Of a stretch of 64,000 nt of DNA, positions 23,162 to 34,553 are shown piece by piece. The stretch spans positions 298,481-362,480 of the forward strand of contig NW_025857520.1 of NCBI RefSeq assembly GCF_002878395.1. The letters run 5' to 3'. The stretch's first letter is position 1, and each line of letters begins with the position of its first letter. The notes beneath the pieces were generated by a model. It saw nothing but the letters and a program-made list of their open reading frames with translations, made no database searches and was not told the origin of the DNA. Source of the stretch: Capsicum annuum. Lineage: Eukaryota > Streptophyta > Magnoliopsida > Solanales > Solanaceae. The position numbers and the translations under genes were made by a program.

Positions 23162-24355
23162 TGATATGCTTAAATTACAACTCTCTTACTAGAGTGTAAG
23201 CGATTACTGTCAAATATAGAAACCAACTGGGTTAGGTGTCATATCCCACAAGGAATACTATGTTCACTAAGTATTATGGTTTTTATTAGACTGTTGATCA
23301 AAGGTTCAATAATAAAGGGGTTTTTGATTGAAGTATAAAGTAGTAGTTTCAGTGTAACAATAAAGTAATATGTGTAATAATAGTTGAATATAGAGTTGCA
23401 CAAGCTAGGGTTATGTCCACCTTGTAGTTTTTAATATTTTCTAACTATGGGTGGTAAGAATTCATACATGCATGTGCTTATAGAGAAACATATTCTAACT
23501 CTCAATCCAAGTGTTTCTCAACAATAAAGGATTAATTCACTTTACTTCTCTCGACTCAAAAGTGTTTACTCAGTTATATGAAATCTCAAAATTGTTAATC
23601 CTATTAAGGCACAAATGTGTGAAATAAAGCTTGGAAACCCTATTTCCTTGTCACTACTTTCTTTTCCAGACATTAAACTTTCTATCGAACAAGTTATGTT
23701 TCAATGGCACATTCTCAATGTTTGCAACCATGAGAATTCAAGCATAATGAAGAAAGTATAATATAAGTAAATCAATGCATAATGAATTCAAAACCCATAG
23801 AAATAAATAATATCCTACAAGGTTTCCATAACCCTAACCAATGAGCTTAGCTACTCATGGACAAAACATAAATCATCATAGAAATATTTATCATACCAAA
23901 CTAGAAGATGATCTTGATGTGCTAATAGTGAAAATAAGATTTTTTCTCTTTCCTCCAAAGCTAATAAAACCTTCTCTTCTTCAAAAACTAACACAGAATA
24001 ATCAATAATGAATTAAAAATTCAGCATCAAGTCTTTTAATAATTTCTTCTCTCATAATTTCCTTCTAAGTCCCCCAAATAATCATAACTGGCACATTAGT
24101 CTTGAACATAGTTTCTAGACGTCACATTTGATCCAACAAGAACCTTTTTCTATGGTGTGATTTTTCATCTGCAATCAACAATTTTTTCATGTCTTTATCT
24201 ACGTGACTAACATTTGAAATCATGCTAGTAATATAGGTTAGCTTAATTACATCAAAGTAGAGTAAAATATAAGAAACTAGGCACTTTTGTTCTCAAAACA
24301 TAGCTAAAATATGGGTGATTTATGGTGCTTAGGCGCATAAATACACTCAAGATCT
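23162..24355 (-). repeat. 5' LTR of element A
   Basis: 1,194 bases aligned end to end with 7989-9184. Its outer end reads AAGATCT where the other copy has AAGATCA, one terminal mutation. The duplication GGCAT follows immediately. Confidence 0.9.
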
Positions 24356-24360
24356 GGCAT

Positions 24361-25089
24361 ATGAGTCATATTTCTAGCTGCTTACTTTTTTTGGGTAGTG
24401 TAACTTCTATTATACATGCATCACTGTTTGTTGCTAATGTAATGCCATATCTTGATCCCATTGTGTCACATTGGTGTGCTTCATAGTTATACACAGTTTT
24501 TTTGAAAGGTTGAAATAGGAGAGGTTATTTTTATTTGAACTTAAAGTATTGATTGACTACCTTGGATAGCTTAGATTATTCTATTTACACATTGTATATT
24601 GTATTGTTTTATTTTATTGTAATGTGTTGCGTGAGGACATGCAAGATTTCTATGTTGAGGATGTTTATGTGCCATAGAAATATAACACATTAAACACTTA
24701 CAACTATGAAAATATGCAAGTTTCTTAGGATATTTTGTTAGATATTGAAACATACTAGGTTTCGACCCTTGGAAAAATTTCTCGATTTTTCATTTTTGGA
24801 CATGATACGGCTTAGGGGTACTATTTGTATTATAGGGTACTGCCCAGTTGAACCAATTGTATATTGCCCAGTATTGGATCATCGAGTTTTGTTTAGGGGG
24901 TTAAACTAGACTCATATAATCGGTAGATAGTTCTAGGATGGTTAAGATATACAACCAAAGTTAATGGATTTAAAGGCATACTAAACTTGGCTTTCTTTCC
25001 CAGTATGGTTATATATATGTATGTATGGTTGTATATGCATATGGTTTTTTACATGGCTTTAAAGGTTAGCATTAATTTATCCTTATCTT
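24361..25089. other. Noncoding stretch right of A
   Basis: About 730 bases without a convincing ORF or repeat structure. It may be the upstream part of the LTR of remnant F, or older host DNA; I cannot decide. It is the right flank of the target into which A inserted. Confidence 0.4.
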
Positions 25090-27407
25090 GAGTACATGCT
25101 AGTGTTCTCTCGCTAACCCATCTTCGGGTGGCTATATCCACACATAATTAGTAAGCAGTGATACTACCCTTCCTTTTTAGTTGTCGAATTTGGGATCAAC
25201 TCAATTAGATTGAGATGGTAAGCTTCCATATTTCATAAGGCTCCATTTAATGTCATTGATATTTTTACTTATTTTTTCCATTTTTGGACATTTATTTTGG
25301 CTATGACTGGGGGCATGTTCCAATTATATATATTTTTACCTTCGGTTAGAGGCTTTATGAAACTACTATAGGTTGGTATGGGTGGCATCGATATTGCTGT
25401 CAGCCTTAGTATTAGCATTAGTATTGGGGATGATATCATTTGATTGTATTTATGATTATTCAATACTATAATGTTATGGACTCATACTTGGTTATTGATT
25501 TGGTTTTAGTTTTGTTATTGATTGGATATTGGTTGGTTGGACTTACTTAGGTTGGCTACAGTCATGGACCTATCCCAAATTATGGAATCATACTAAATTC
25601 TATATTATCATATGTTCAGAATTTATCTAACTCAAGGTACATGTTTAGAGGTTGGGTTGGGTGATGAGGGTGGTCCCCTATCTTAGTTTGACTTTGTATG
25701 CCCATTACAACAAGACCCTAGTTTGGTTTATGTCAAGTTTGTATAAAAGCCTTAGGTTCATGGTCAATTGGGAGTCCACAAAGCAGTGTCGAGTAAAGTC
25801 TCTTTTAACAGTGTGTAGTGCACCACCCTCATAAGAGAAAGGTAACAAGTCATTTAGGAACTATTTCTCATTTTTTGTGTTCTATTTTCAAGCTTGGAGT
25901 CTAAGCCTTGAAATCTTCTCTTATTCCATTTGTTTTCTTTTTAGATCATGCCTCAACATTCTAAAGTTCATAAAAACTCCTTTTTTCCAATTGGGGATAA
26001 TGTTAATGGGACATGCTCTACTTAGGGGATCCATACTCAGTCTAGGGGTCCAGTCCGTGATTATTTGAGATTTTCACCAATTCCTTCTAGTCTTCCTCAA
26101 GCTCTTTAGGAGGACGTGATAAATGCAGAGTATCCCTAGTTGATCCATGTGATTGCTTAGTTGGTAGCTTTTCAGGCAGAGCGTGATACATCTTGTATTC
26201 TATCTTCTAAATCCATAAAGGTTTCCAGTTTATAAAGTTGAGTCCTCTAATCGTTATTGGTGTTAAGGTGTAGGAGGAACCTTAGGGTTTTTTAGATAAG
26301 ATGGAAAAGATATTTTGGATTATACCTACCACATATGTGGAAGAGGTGGAGTTGGCATCCTATTAGCTCAAAGATGTGGCGTACCAATGGTACGAGGAAT
26401 AGGATAGGGCAAGGGGTGATATTGAGGATTCATCTTTGTAGGAAACATTCTCCAATGCATTTATAGACTGTTTCTTTCAGCAGGAGTTAAGAGAACCAAA
26501 AATAGAGGAATTTGTTAATCTGATGTACGAAAAGATTTTTGTTAAGGAGTATGCCTTGAAATTTCACAAGTTATCTAGGTATGCTCAAGAAATGGTGTTT
26601 AATATAAGGTATAGGATGAGAAAGTTTTCTTTAGGACTATCTCATAAGTTGATCCTTAAGAGAAAGATTGCATTATTGATCAAGAATAAGGATATCTCTA
26701 GGTTGGTGGTTCACATGCAATAGGTGGAGGAGGAAAAGATAAAGTAGGATGAGGTAGGTGAAATTGCTTGCTTAATTAGTTTTAAATTTTGGCATTATTT
26801 TATCCTTATTGTGAGAACATGCTAGCATTCACCTTCTTACCCATCTTCGGACGGCTGTATCCCCACACGATGTAGGAGCCAGTCATTCTACTCCCCATAG
26901 AAGTCTCTATTTCATGTAATGGATGTTTTTATATAATCTAGTCATTTTATAGACATTGAATTTGGCTAAGATTGGGGGCATGTCCAAACTAGATATTATT
27001 TCCCCTTGGTTAGAGTCTTTATGGAACTACTATAGGTTGATATGGGTGGTGTCGGTATCGGTGTTAGCCTTAGTATTGGAATTGGTATTGGGGCTGATAT
27101 CGTTTGGTTGTATTTATTATTATTCCATCCTATTATGTTATGGACTCATACTTGATTATTATATTATTATTTTGTTTTGGTTTTGGTTATTGGTTAGAGA
27201 TTGGTTAGTTGTACTTGCTTGGGTTGGTCATAGTCATGGACCTATCTTAGAGTTTGGAATTGTGATAAAAGTTATCTTTTTATATGTTTGATATTCATTC
27301 AACTAAGGATACATCTTTGGAGGTTAGGTTGGATAATGGGTGTGGTATCTGTTCTTGGTGAGACTTAAGATGCCCATTACGATAAGGCCCTAGTTTGTGT
27401 CATGTTA
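25090..27407 (+). mobile_element. F: collapsed gypsy remnant (LTR piece, gag, LTR piece)
   Basis: Bases about 25090-25735 and 26790-27407 are related over their whole length, sharing a TCTTCGG(GTGG/ACGG)CT region, TGGCTA(T/A)GA(C/T)TGGGGGCATG and ATTATGTTATGGACTCATAC-like words. They bracket a gag pseudogene. After the first piece GTTTGTATAAAAGCCTTAGG (about 25738-25757) looks like a mutated initiator-Met tRNA primer site (TTTGGTATCAAAGCC type). Pol is absent: gag runs straight into the second piece, so an internal deletion removed it. Confidence 0.65.
25948..26760 (+). pseudogene. gag pseudogene of F
   Basis: A start-like ATGCCTCAACATTC at 25948 is preceded by CTTTTTAGATC. The capsid domain is visible in pieces: FFQQELREPK-like reading near 26470-26500, and an open stretch 26523-26720 with KEYALKFHKLSRYAQEMVFN and KNKDISRLVVHMQ. 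A stop follows, then VEEEKIK. These are the landmarks of the chromovirus gag. More than ten stops and frame changes occur over 800 bases. Confidence 0.7.
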
Positions 27408-27411
27408 GATA

Positions 27412-28718
27412 TGATGCGTTTTGCGTATGGTTTGAAGAAAACTAGGTTTTGGATGCAAGTTTGGTGAAAAAATAAATATGATGTTTTTGGGTATATACAC
27501 AATCAATTTTAGGCATATGTGCTTCATACTTAGTGTATGTGAGTAAAGTATTCTTAAAAATTGAGAGTCCAAAGGCTAAGCTATAGGAAAAATCAAGATC
27601 ATCAACATACTAAATTAACATATGGTCCTCATGTTCAACATATGATTCGTATGTAGACTGTCTGTACAAAAGTGCAAAAATCCAGAGAGTTGAAGATCCA
27701 GACTCAAGGGTGGCAACATACTAAGTCCAATATATGGACTGTATGTTCAATATACAGTCCGTATGTTGATTTAGTAAGTAGCTACTTTCTTCATTTTTCC
27801 TTTTTACATCTGTGATTTTATTTTTAGGGTTTTCATGTATTGTATAAATACTCTAATGGTGTTTTGTAATAATTTAAACCTTTTTATTCTTATAAACATA
27901 TATTCTAATTTTGAGATCCATCTTTGGTCATAGAATCATTGTGTATTGATTTTGGTTGTTAATTATGTTGAAGATTGGGATTTTCAATTGTTGATTATTG
28001 TGTGGTTTTTAAATGTTTTCAAATATGAATTCCTTTGATCGTTACACAAACATGAGTGGCTAATATCCCTTAGCTAGGGTTTTGGGAGCCCTTACTACAT
28101 AACGAAGTAGGAGGAGTATTCAATACTTAAATAGTATTGCTTCTTCATGTATTGGGGTTTCTTTTTCTTTGATTTTATTTGTTAACGGATGCATACGTTA
28201 GAATCCTGCCTGTATTCACTACACATCTGAGAGCCAGGCAGAGATTTAGAAATCAAAATCACAATGGTGATTTGGGGTAAATGATGAAATAAGCCTACTT
28301 GTACTATCTTCTTACGGCAGTTAATTCCCATCTAATCAACTTAAGACTGAGAGGAGACAATTGTAACTAGGTTCAAGGTAAAGGATAGTAATATAACACT
28401 CTGAGAACTGTGGAAAGATGAGTGAAGTTCACCAAATGGTGCCGATAGGCGGTTGGTGATACCTATATTATCAGACTCTCATGCATAGAAGTTATATAGT
28501 TGGATGAGCACAAGAAGAAACTCAGTTCGAATCCAGGGAGAACGTAACTGTAGTGTTCATCTATGACTTAATTATAATAAAAGTTCATATTAGTTACTTG
28601 TTTGATATTGTCTCTACAAACCCCTATTTAATTACAAGTTTTGATGGTTGACTATAACATTTGAGCTACACAATTCCACATATTTCATTGGGATTAACCC
28701 CAACCTTTATTGGGTTAC
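27412..28718 (+). repeat. L: left part of an Athila-type LTR, split by element B
   Basis: Starts TGATGCGTTT and continues, after removal of B, with 36004-36060, which ends GGTGTGATCA. The joined end GGGATTAACCCCAACC...TGGGTTACTATACTTGACA is the U5 type seen at B's own LTR end. A palindromic block (27610-27780) precedes a TATA-like TGTATAAATAC (27841). Outer flanks are AGATA and GGCAC, so no target duplication is visible and one flank was probably lost. Confidence 0.6.
27610..27780 (+). repeat. Palindromic word block in LTR L
   Basis: Two clusters of inverted words occur: ACATATGGTCC...AACATATGATTCGT, and TATGGACTGTATGTTCAATA followed by TACAGTCCG. In the second cluster GGACTGTAT and ATACAGTCC form a perfect nine-base stem. 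A TATA-like box lies about 65 bases downstream. Confidence 0.6.
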
Positions 28719-30131
28719 CAATGAGTGGTGTTTTTACCACTCATTCATACTCATTATTCATGCACAGTACCTTGATTTGAATGCATAAATGAGACAAATT
28801 TGGGATTAGATGCACTAATATCCACTTGATGATGGTAAAAAAGTTAAGGAGGTCAAAAGATATGGATTGGAGCTGAAAATGATAAAGAGAAAGTATAGAA
28901 GAGTGCAACTGAAGACCTGGATTGCATCAACCTCGGTTATCGTGACCGCGGTCCTCTAGTTGAGGTCGTGGTCAGTAAAGATGGTCAGAGCAATGTGGTC
29001 TCAAAATCTAATCATTGTTGCGTGGGCACGGTTACAGTCAAATACTCGCGATTATGGATCTGTGGGAATTGGCCTAAGGGCAAAATTGTAAAATGTCATG
29101 GACAAATATCAAATCATATATAATTAAAAACCCTTTATTCTTTGGGTATTGCTTGTCTTATAATATAGTTTTAAATTCTAAGTTTGAAACCCTAAATGTG
29201 CAAGTGTGTAATCAACTTTGGAGATTCAAATTTCTTATTTTCTTGATGGAGAATGAATGCTTTGATTGACCCACATGGTATATCTTTATTGGCTTTTCTC
29301 ATGAGTACCTAACTATTATAGTCTTGGTATTTGTTAAATTAGAGTGTCATTGTGTGTGATATTATTGTGTTTGCATGGATTTCAGTTATTGGGTATGGAT
29401 TTAACCATTGCTTGAGCTTATGAGTTGGGATTTCATAGGTGAAAACTCTAAATATCCAAATGGGTTTGATGGGTGAAAGCTTAAAGCTCTAGAAACCCTT
29501 TGTCATCCTCGAAAGAGGGACTTTGGTGAATATTAGGTAACCCAAAACATCCTCAAAAGAGGGTTATCAACGGACAAAGCAATGGTGAAAAACTAAGCCT
29601 TTGATTTACTTCCCTTTTCAATCTTAGAAATAAGTTTTTAGGAATTGTAAATTTTGTCAAGAGCATCATCCTAGAAATAGGGATGGTTGGTTACATAAAA
29701 TCTACAATTTAGGTGCTCAAAAGGGCAAATAGGTGAAATATTTATGGTTTGATCAAATGATCGACCTCAATGATATTCTGCCTAAACTATCCATTGCTCA
29801 ACAACTAAATCCCTTGATAAACCATCATTATCCCACATACGTCACCTCTATGGAGACATAATCCCAAGATTTCTCCAAACCTTGAATTTAGACTATAGAT
29901 AGCATTTACTTCATAATAATAATAGTTTGTGTGAAGAATTTTTGACAAATTCTCTCCATTTATTTAGACATGTTATTTCCATTAGCATTCTGGGCAACCT
30001 TAAGTAATTTGAGTACCCGTTGTTTGGAAGTCTATACCGTTCACTCCTTGATATTTGACCCCGATTTACATTGGGTTACTTGACAACGACTGGCTCACCC
30101 CTTAATTATGGGAGTGAGTTAAGCATTACCA
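28719..30131 (+). repeat. 5' LTR of element B
   Basis: 1,413 bases matching 34554-35998. The first bases are mutated (CAATGAGTGG against TGATGAATGG). It carries the palindromic block 28925-29065 with GACCGCGGTC at 28944-28953, and a TATA-like CATATATAAT near 29115. It ends GCATTACCA. Confidence 0.9.
28925..29065 (+). repeat. Palindromic word block in B 5' LTR
   Basis: Contains the perfect palindrome GACCGCGGTC (28944-28953), a TCCTCTAGTTGAGGTC inverted word just after it, and CGTGG/CACGG words up to about 29045. The 3' LTR has the diverged copy at 34745-34885, including CGATCGCAG and TAACCACGGTTA. Confidence 0.65.
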
Positions 30132-30134
30132 AAA

Positions 30135-30153
30135 TAGCGCCATTGCAGGGGAG
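30135..30153 (+). promoter_or_regulatory. Primer binding site of element B
   Basis: TAGCGCCATTGCAGGGGAG, three bases after the LTR end, matches the tRNA-Asp complement TGGCGCCGTTGCCGGGGA apart from a few mutations. It supports the Athila/Tat assignment and the + orientation. Confidence 0.8.
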
Positions 30154-30249
30154 TGAAATATAGAATTTACTTGCGTGGTGCTATTCTTACTTGGGAATAC
30201 CCAGAGTAGGGTAATTTACTTTATTTGTTCTTTTTGACTATCTTTTAGG

Positions 30250-31060
30250 ATAATGCATGTAATTTTGGTCCCTTTGATGCTCCACTAGACGATAAAGGCC
30301 AATTGAATGAACAGGGGGAAACAAGTGTTATCCGTATCCCACCAACCAATAGAAATGGTGTGTTTCATATGACTAGTGTTATGCTTCACATATTTCAAAT
30401 GAAAGGATTATATGGGGGTCAAAAATATGAAGACCCAAATTTTCATTTGAAAAACTTTGTGGAAGTTTGTGTGCTATTTAACATAATGCATATTACATAA
30501 GAATCCATTCGGCTCTAACTATTTCAATTTTTAGTAACGTGCAGGGTAGTTTTATGGCTCTGCTCACTTCCACCCAGCTCAATCACCCCTTGGGAGGATC
30601 TCACCATGGTGTTCCTTGATAGATACTTCCTACCATAAAAAAATGCTTTAAAAGAGGGATGAAATTGTAAACTTCTAGCAATTGAAAGGTGAACCATTGT
30701 TTGAAGCGCTGGAGAGGTTTACTGCAAAGCTAGCCCAATGTCTAAATTATGAGGTCCCAGATCAGATGCTCCTTGAGATTTTCTATAGAGCTCTTGAACC
30801 ATTGAACAAAATGGTTATGGTTAATGCGGCGGGTGGCTCTATTATCAAATTCCATAATCTTTTAGCTTTTCGATTGATAGGTGATGTATCCAAACAAAAT
30901 CGAGGGTGTCATCCTTTCTTAGCCACAGGGAGAACCCTTGTAGATCTAGAGTTAGGGGAAATGGAATTTTGGGTGGAAGAGTATGAGGTATGATTCAAAA
31001 TTTGCAAGTCAAAAAAGAAAACCTCAGAGCTCCAAGTAGTATCCTTAGTGGATGTTCAAA
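30250..31060 (+). pseudogene. gag fused in frame to a protease fragment (element B)
   Basis: The N-terminal gag is open at 30303-30497 (IFQMKGLYGGQKYEDPNFHL), similar to 22416-22628 of A. A stop and a degenerate stretch follow, then an open segment at 30682-30990. That segment starts as gag (LFEALERFTAKLAQCLNYEV, DQMLLEIFYRALEPLNKMVM) and turns without a break near 30870-30915 into the distal protease (PFLATGRTLVDLELGEMEFW). The gag C-terminus, zinc knuckle and the protease active site are missing, so a large deletion joined the two in frame. After 30990 the linker continues with stops (SELQVVSLVDVQ). Confidence 0.8.
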
Positions 31061-31118
31061 ATGAGACAGTGCAAGATAAGGGGCTTGATGACCCACCATG
31101 AGATTAAAAGAAGTAAGA

Positions 31119-32237
31119 CATAGTGCCACGGCGATAACTAAGGCGCTAGGTGGGAGGTGACCCATAAATGCCAAAAAACTGGCTTGTATACTTTTTTGTT
31201 ATATTCTCTTAGTGTAGATGTTATATTTTCCATCTGGATAAACCATGCATTTTTGGCACAGTGGATTGCATTGAATGAGCTTTGAGAAGGGTAAAGTGTG
31301 AATTTTTTTTTTAAATTCGAGCAGGGAAATTTTGTGAGAATTGAGTTATGTGCTAAATAGGGGAGCAAAAAATTCTCTCAGTTGCCGGGATCACAATTAT
31401 TGTGTGTGGTTCCAGCTACACGGGTGCCCATGGTCGTGTCCACTAACCGCTTTTGCGGTCATTTCAGCCATTTAAAACCTAGTCTCCTTTATTTTCCTCA
31501 CACTACCTTTTCAAGGATTTTCTCTGAAATCTAAGCTACATTATTGGCCAAGTGCTAAGCTCTCAACAAACCTCCGTGCACATCCCTCTTGCATCGTAAC
31601 TCCAGTGGTGACATGAACCCTTGCTTTTATTTTGGGAAGATAGGCCATTTAGTGCATGATTAAGAATGGGCTAAAAGTTTGAATTGTTATGCTTTACATG
31701 TTATCATGCTTATTATTTTTATGCTGTTGGTTACTTTATTGAGGTGTACACACAAGTGGGGAAACCTTGAGATGAGTACCCAGTAGTGTATATGGAAGAA
31801 AAATATGATATGCACACGTTGTGTTTGATAAATTGCTCGAATAAACTTTCAATAGTGGCATTTACTTTTTAAGGGCACATTCACAAACACCAGTAGGATT
31901 GTTCATAGGACCTTTATATGCACCCATATTTTAGAACATGCTAGAAGCCTAGAATTGAGAGAAAGTTGACCATGAGAAACTGACATAGAACCAACCTTAG
32001 GTGTCGTGATTGCGGACATAGACCGCATCTATGATAATACAGACGCGGCTCTAATCTGCAATCGCGGTAACTGAGGGCAGGTTCTTATCATGTGAAAAAT
32101 CTTGTAGTCCCAATTTTTAGCCAAACAACCCCAAAGAACCTAGTCAAATGAGCTGTAATGATCAATCTAGCACAGCCTGCATGATTTAACTGACATTGAA
32201 AGATATAATGTGTGTTTAGTATATTCAGGGCAACCTA
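31119..32237 (+). other. Post-pol spacer and candidate internal promoter of B
   Basis: Begins with the post-pol signature (31119-31166). GC-rich palindromic words occur at 31381-31465 (ACCGCTTTTGCGGTC) and 31990-32085 (TTGCGGACATAGACCGCAT, AATCGCGGTAAC). After the first cluster a TATA-like CATTTAAAACC (31469-31479) precedes a CT-rich leader (CTCCTTTATTTTCCTC). The layout parallels 12785-12584 of element A. No ORF was found. Confidence 0.5.
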
Positions 32238-33491
32238 ATGGATAATTTTGATCATATCAGGTTCATGGGACCCGAATGATACACTCACTACTACAATGAT
32301 CTTTCAAAGAAAAAGTTTCTATTAGAAAAAAGAATTTGTTTAGAGAATGTACTGGAGAAGCTACCGACTTTTTACAAAAAACTTAAAGCCATAGGGTGGA
32401 GGTGATTTTCCCCAGATCCATGTCTTGCAAATGAGCCATCGGTTTGTGTATTTTACATAAATATCAATGAAGTATCTTTCTCAGACCCACTTAATGCAAT
32501 TGTAAAGATGAGGGAGATGTCGGTAAAAGTTGGGGCTAAGAAAATCAATAATGTTTATTTGATCAAGCATGCAGACATAGGTGAATTCAAGGCGAAGGGG
32601 TGTAAATCAGGGAATTGATTAGCACAACGACTATGTCCCAAAAAGGAAGTCTCATATACCAAAACTATAAGCAATATCTCTATGAATGATTTCACTTTTG
32701 AAGCTCGGATTTGGTTACAAATCATTCATAATTGAGTGTCTCCTTGCACACATATAACGACAGTCCCTGAATTGCCTGCTTGGATGGTTGCTTGTAATCT
32801 AGATGACATCCCTTTGGATGTTGGTCAACTTGTGGTCAATGAAATAGATTATTTGAAAAACCATGGTGGTACAAATCTGTTTTACCCTTGTTTGGCTACC
32901 GTGCTAGATAAAAGAGCAGGAGTTGAAGAATATGCTAGTGATACATGGGTGCATCCTAGTACCTACATCTACCTATTGAGGATTCAAGGAGAGGGTGCAC
33001 CAGGCAAAAGAAAGAAAAGAAAGATCAAGTTGGAAGAGCTGACATATAACTAACCTGATCCTCATAGGCTAACCACCATGGGACCTCTTGAAGATATTGT
33101 AGTTACTATTGTAACCATTAAAAAGCTTGTGTCTAGCATGTGAAAAGGGATGAAAGAGCCCTCCACCACCTATTATTCGTATGTGTCACGTGCCAATTAT
33201 TATTAGTACAAGGTGTAGCAAAAAAAGAAAAAATCTACTGTTGATAAGCTTTAGGAAGCCTACTCCTCCATGGAGGCATCACACCAATATCTTCAGAGCG
33301 AACATGAAAAGATGATCACTAGGGATAAAAAGTGAGATGAGTTCTTTAGAAAGATATGGAAAGGGGTGAAGGGCCTTTGGATGGTTCTAAAGCCCCAAAG
33401 TACTCTTCCTACTTTTTGGATGGACAGTAACGATAAGGCCCTGGCCGATTGGTTAAATCTTGTAGAGAATGGTGATGATGTAGGGTTGTGA
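32238..33491 (+). pseudogene. Env-position ORF of B, 'putative plant transposon protein' domain
   Basis: One frame runs through all 418 codons from ATG at 32238 to TGA at 33489, interrupted by about ten stops but no clear frameshift. Landmarks are MDNFDHIRFMGPE, NVLEKLPTFYKKLKAIGWR, NDFTFEARIWLQII, SPCTHITTVPELPAWMVACN, LDDIPLDVGQLVVNEIDY, GAPGKRKKRKIKLEE (a basic cluster) and a charged, probably helical C-terminus (KGVKGLWMVLKPQSTLP). The stretch 32736-33050 is fully open. It is the counterpart of 10694-11908 in A and is common as a third ORF in Athila-like elements. Molecular function is unknown. I see no membrane segment. Stops without frameshifts suggest decay mainly by base substitution. 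Confidence 0.8.
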
Positions 33492-34540
33492 GTGATAGCA
33501 GCCCTTGATGTGGTTTTAGGGAGCACCCTTATCTTTTCTACCCTTGATTATTTATGTAGTGGGGACACTACTACCTCATTAGGTGGGGGCATTTCCTTAT
33601 TCATGACATTTGGGCCTGTATTATTGATATTTCTGCATACTTCTCTACTCTTTTAGATAATTCCTGCCTCTATTCTTATTTGCATTGTAATATTCAGGCA
33701 TACTTATGGTGCCCATATTTTCATGGACTAGTATTTTTTTTTGTAGTTGACCATTTTAGTTTGATTTAAACTAGATAAGTCTTGCCATCATGATTAGGCT
33801 TTAGTCAGTAGGTGCAGGGAAACTCTGAGTACCGTGGCATTAAAGCTATAAAATATAAGAAAAGTTTTAATACCTGTCATTGATGATTTAGGATCACATC
33901 CATATCCATTGGTGAAGTCTGAGTAACCATATGGTAGTTAGCTTGCCTTATGATTCACAATGTGAGACTATGGCTTGAGTCATTACCAGAATTAACAAAT
34001 TATGTGTGGTGCAGATACAAAGGCAAACAACCATTTTCGTCCAAAATTTTTTACAAAATCTGAAGGCCACGCAACTTTGTAATGATATTTTCCTTTTATA
34101 TAACTCTAAGAATTGATGTTAGAAAGATAATGAATAGCCTATATTTATATCAAGTGGGTAGAATGATTGAACCCTATTGATGATGCTTGCATGCCATATG
34201 TGTAAGGTTGATTGTCTTCATCTCGTGTACTTGTGCTATCTAGAACTTGCCCCTGCAGTATTTCATAGCTAATTTAGATTGTAATTGGTTGGAGAAATGA
34301 TCTTAGTCCCGCTTTGTGATTTTGGTACCCAATCTAGCCTAAAAATCCTAACCATCCATAAGTGTAATCCCTTGTACCCACTTCGAGACTTTGGACCTTT
34401 CTTTGACAAACACATTACAAGCCTTGAACCATTATTTTTATTACTCTCTTGAACCATACCCTTCTTGAACTTGAGAATATAATTTGAGATAAAAAATCCT
34501 AACTTGAGGGGTAGTGGTTCTCAAGGACAAATAAAGTCTT
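33492..34540 (+). other. Noncoding tail of element B
   Basis: About 1 kb between the env-position ORF and the polypurine tract, with scattered short open stretches of no recognisable product (for example 34269-34457 on the minus strand). No structure stands out. Confidence 0.5.
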
Positions 34541-34553
34541 AAGTTGGGGGTGT
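34541..34553 (+). promoter_or_regulatory. Polypurine tract of element B
   Basis: AAGTTGGGGGTGT directly abuts the 3' LTR start TGATGAATGG. Confidence 0.75.

Larger units (their letters stand above)
7989..24355 (-). mobile_element. Element A: complete but dead Athila-like Ty3/gypsy element
   Basis: Read on the minus strand it runs: 5' LTR (24355-23162), primer binding site, gag, protease, reverse transcriptase, RNase H, integrase, repeat block, env-position ORF, long noncoding tail, polypurine tract, 3' LTR (9184-7989). The target duplication GGCAT is perfect at 7984-7988 and 24356-24360. Total length is 16,367 bases, of which 3,910 (18543-22452) are a later insertion. The two LTRs differ at roughly one base in six over the stretch I compared by eye, so the insertion is old. 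Protein motifs such as GKACHLPI, HLRYVFLG and FMDDF mark the Athila lineage. Confidence 0.9.

Noticed and set aside
26956..27291. 111-residue membrane-protein-like ORF
   Set aside because: The same stretch in the sister LTR piece (25290-25640) does not keep the frame; it is T-rich LTR sequence.
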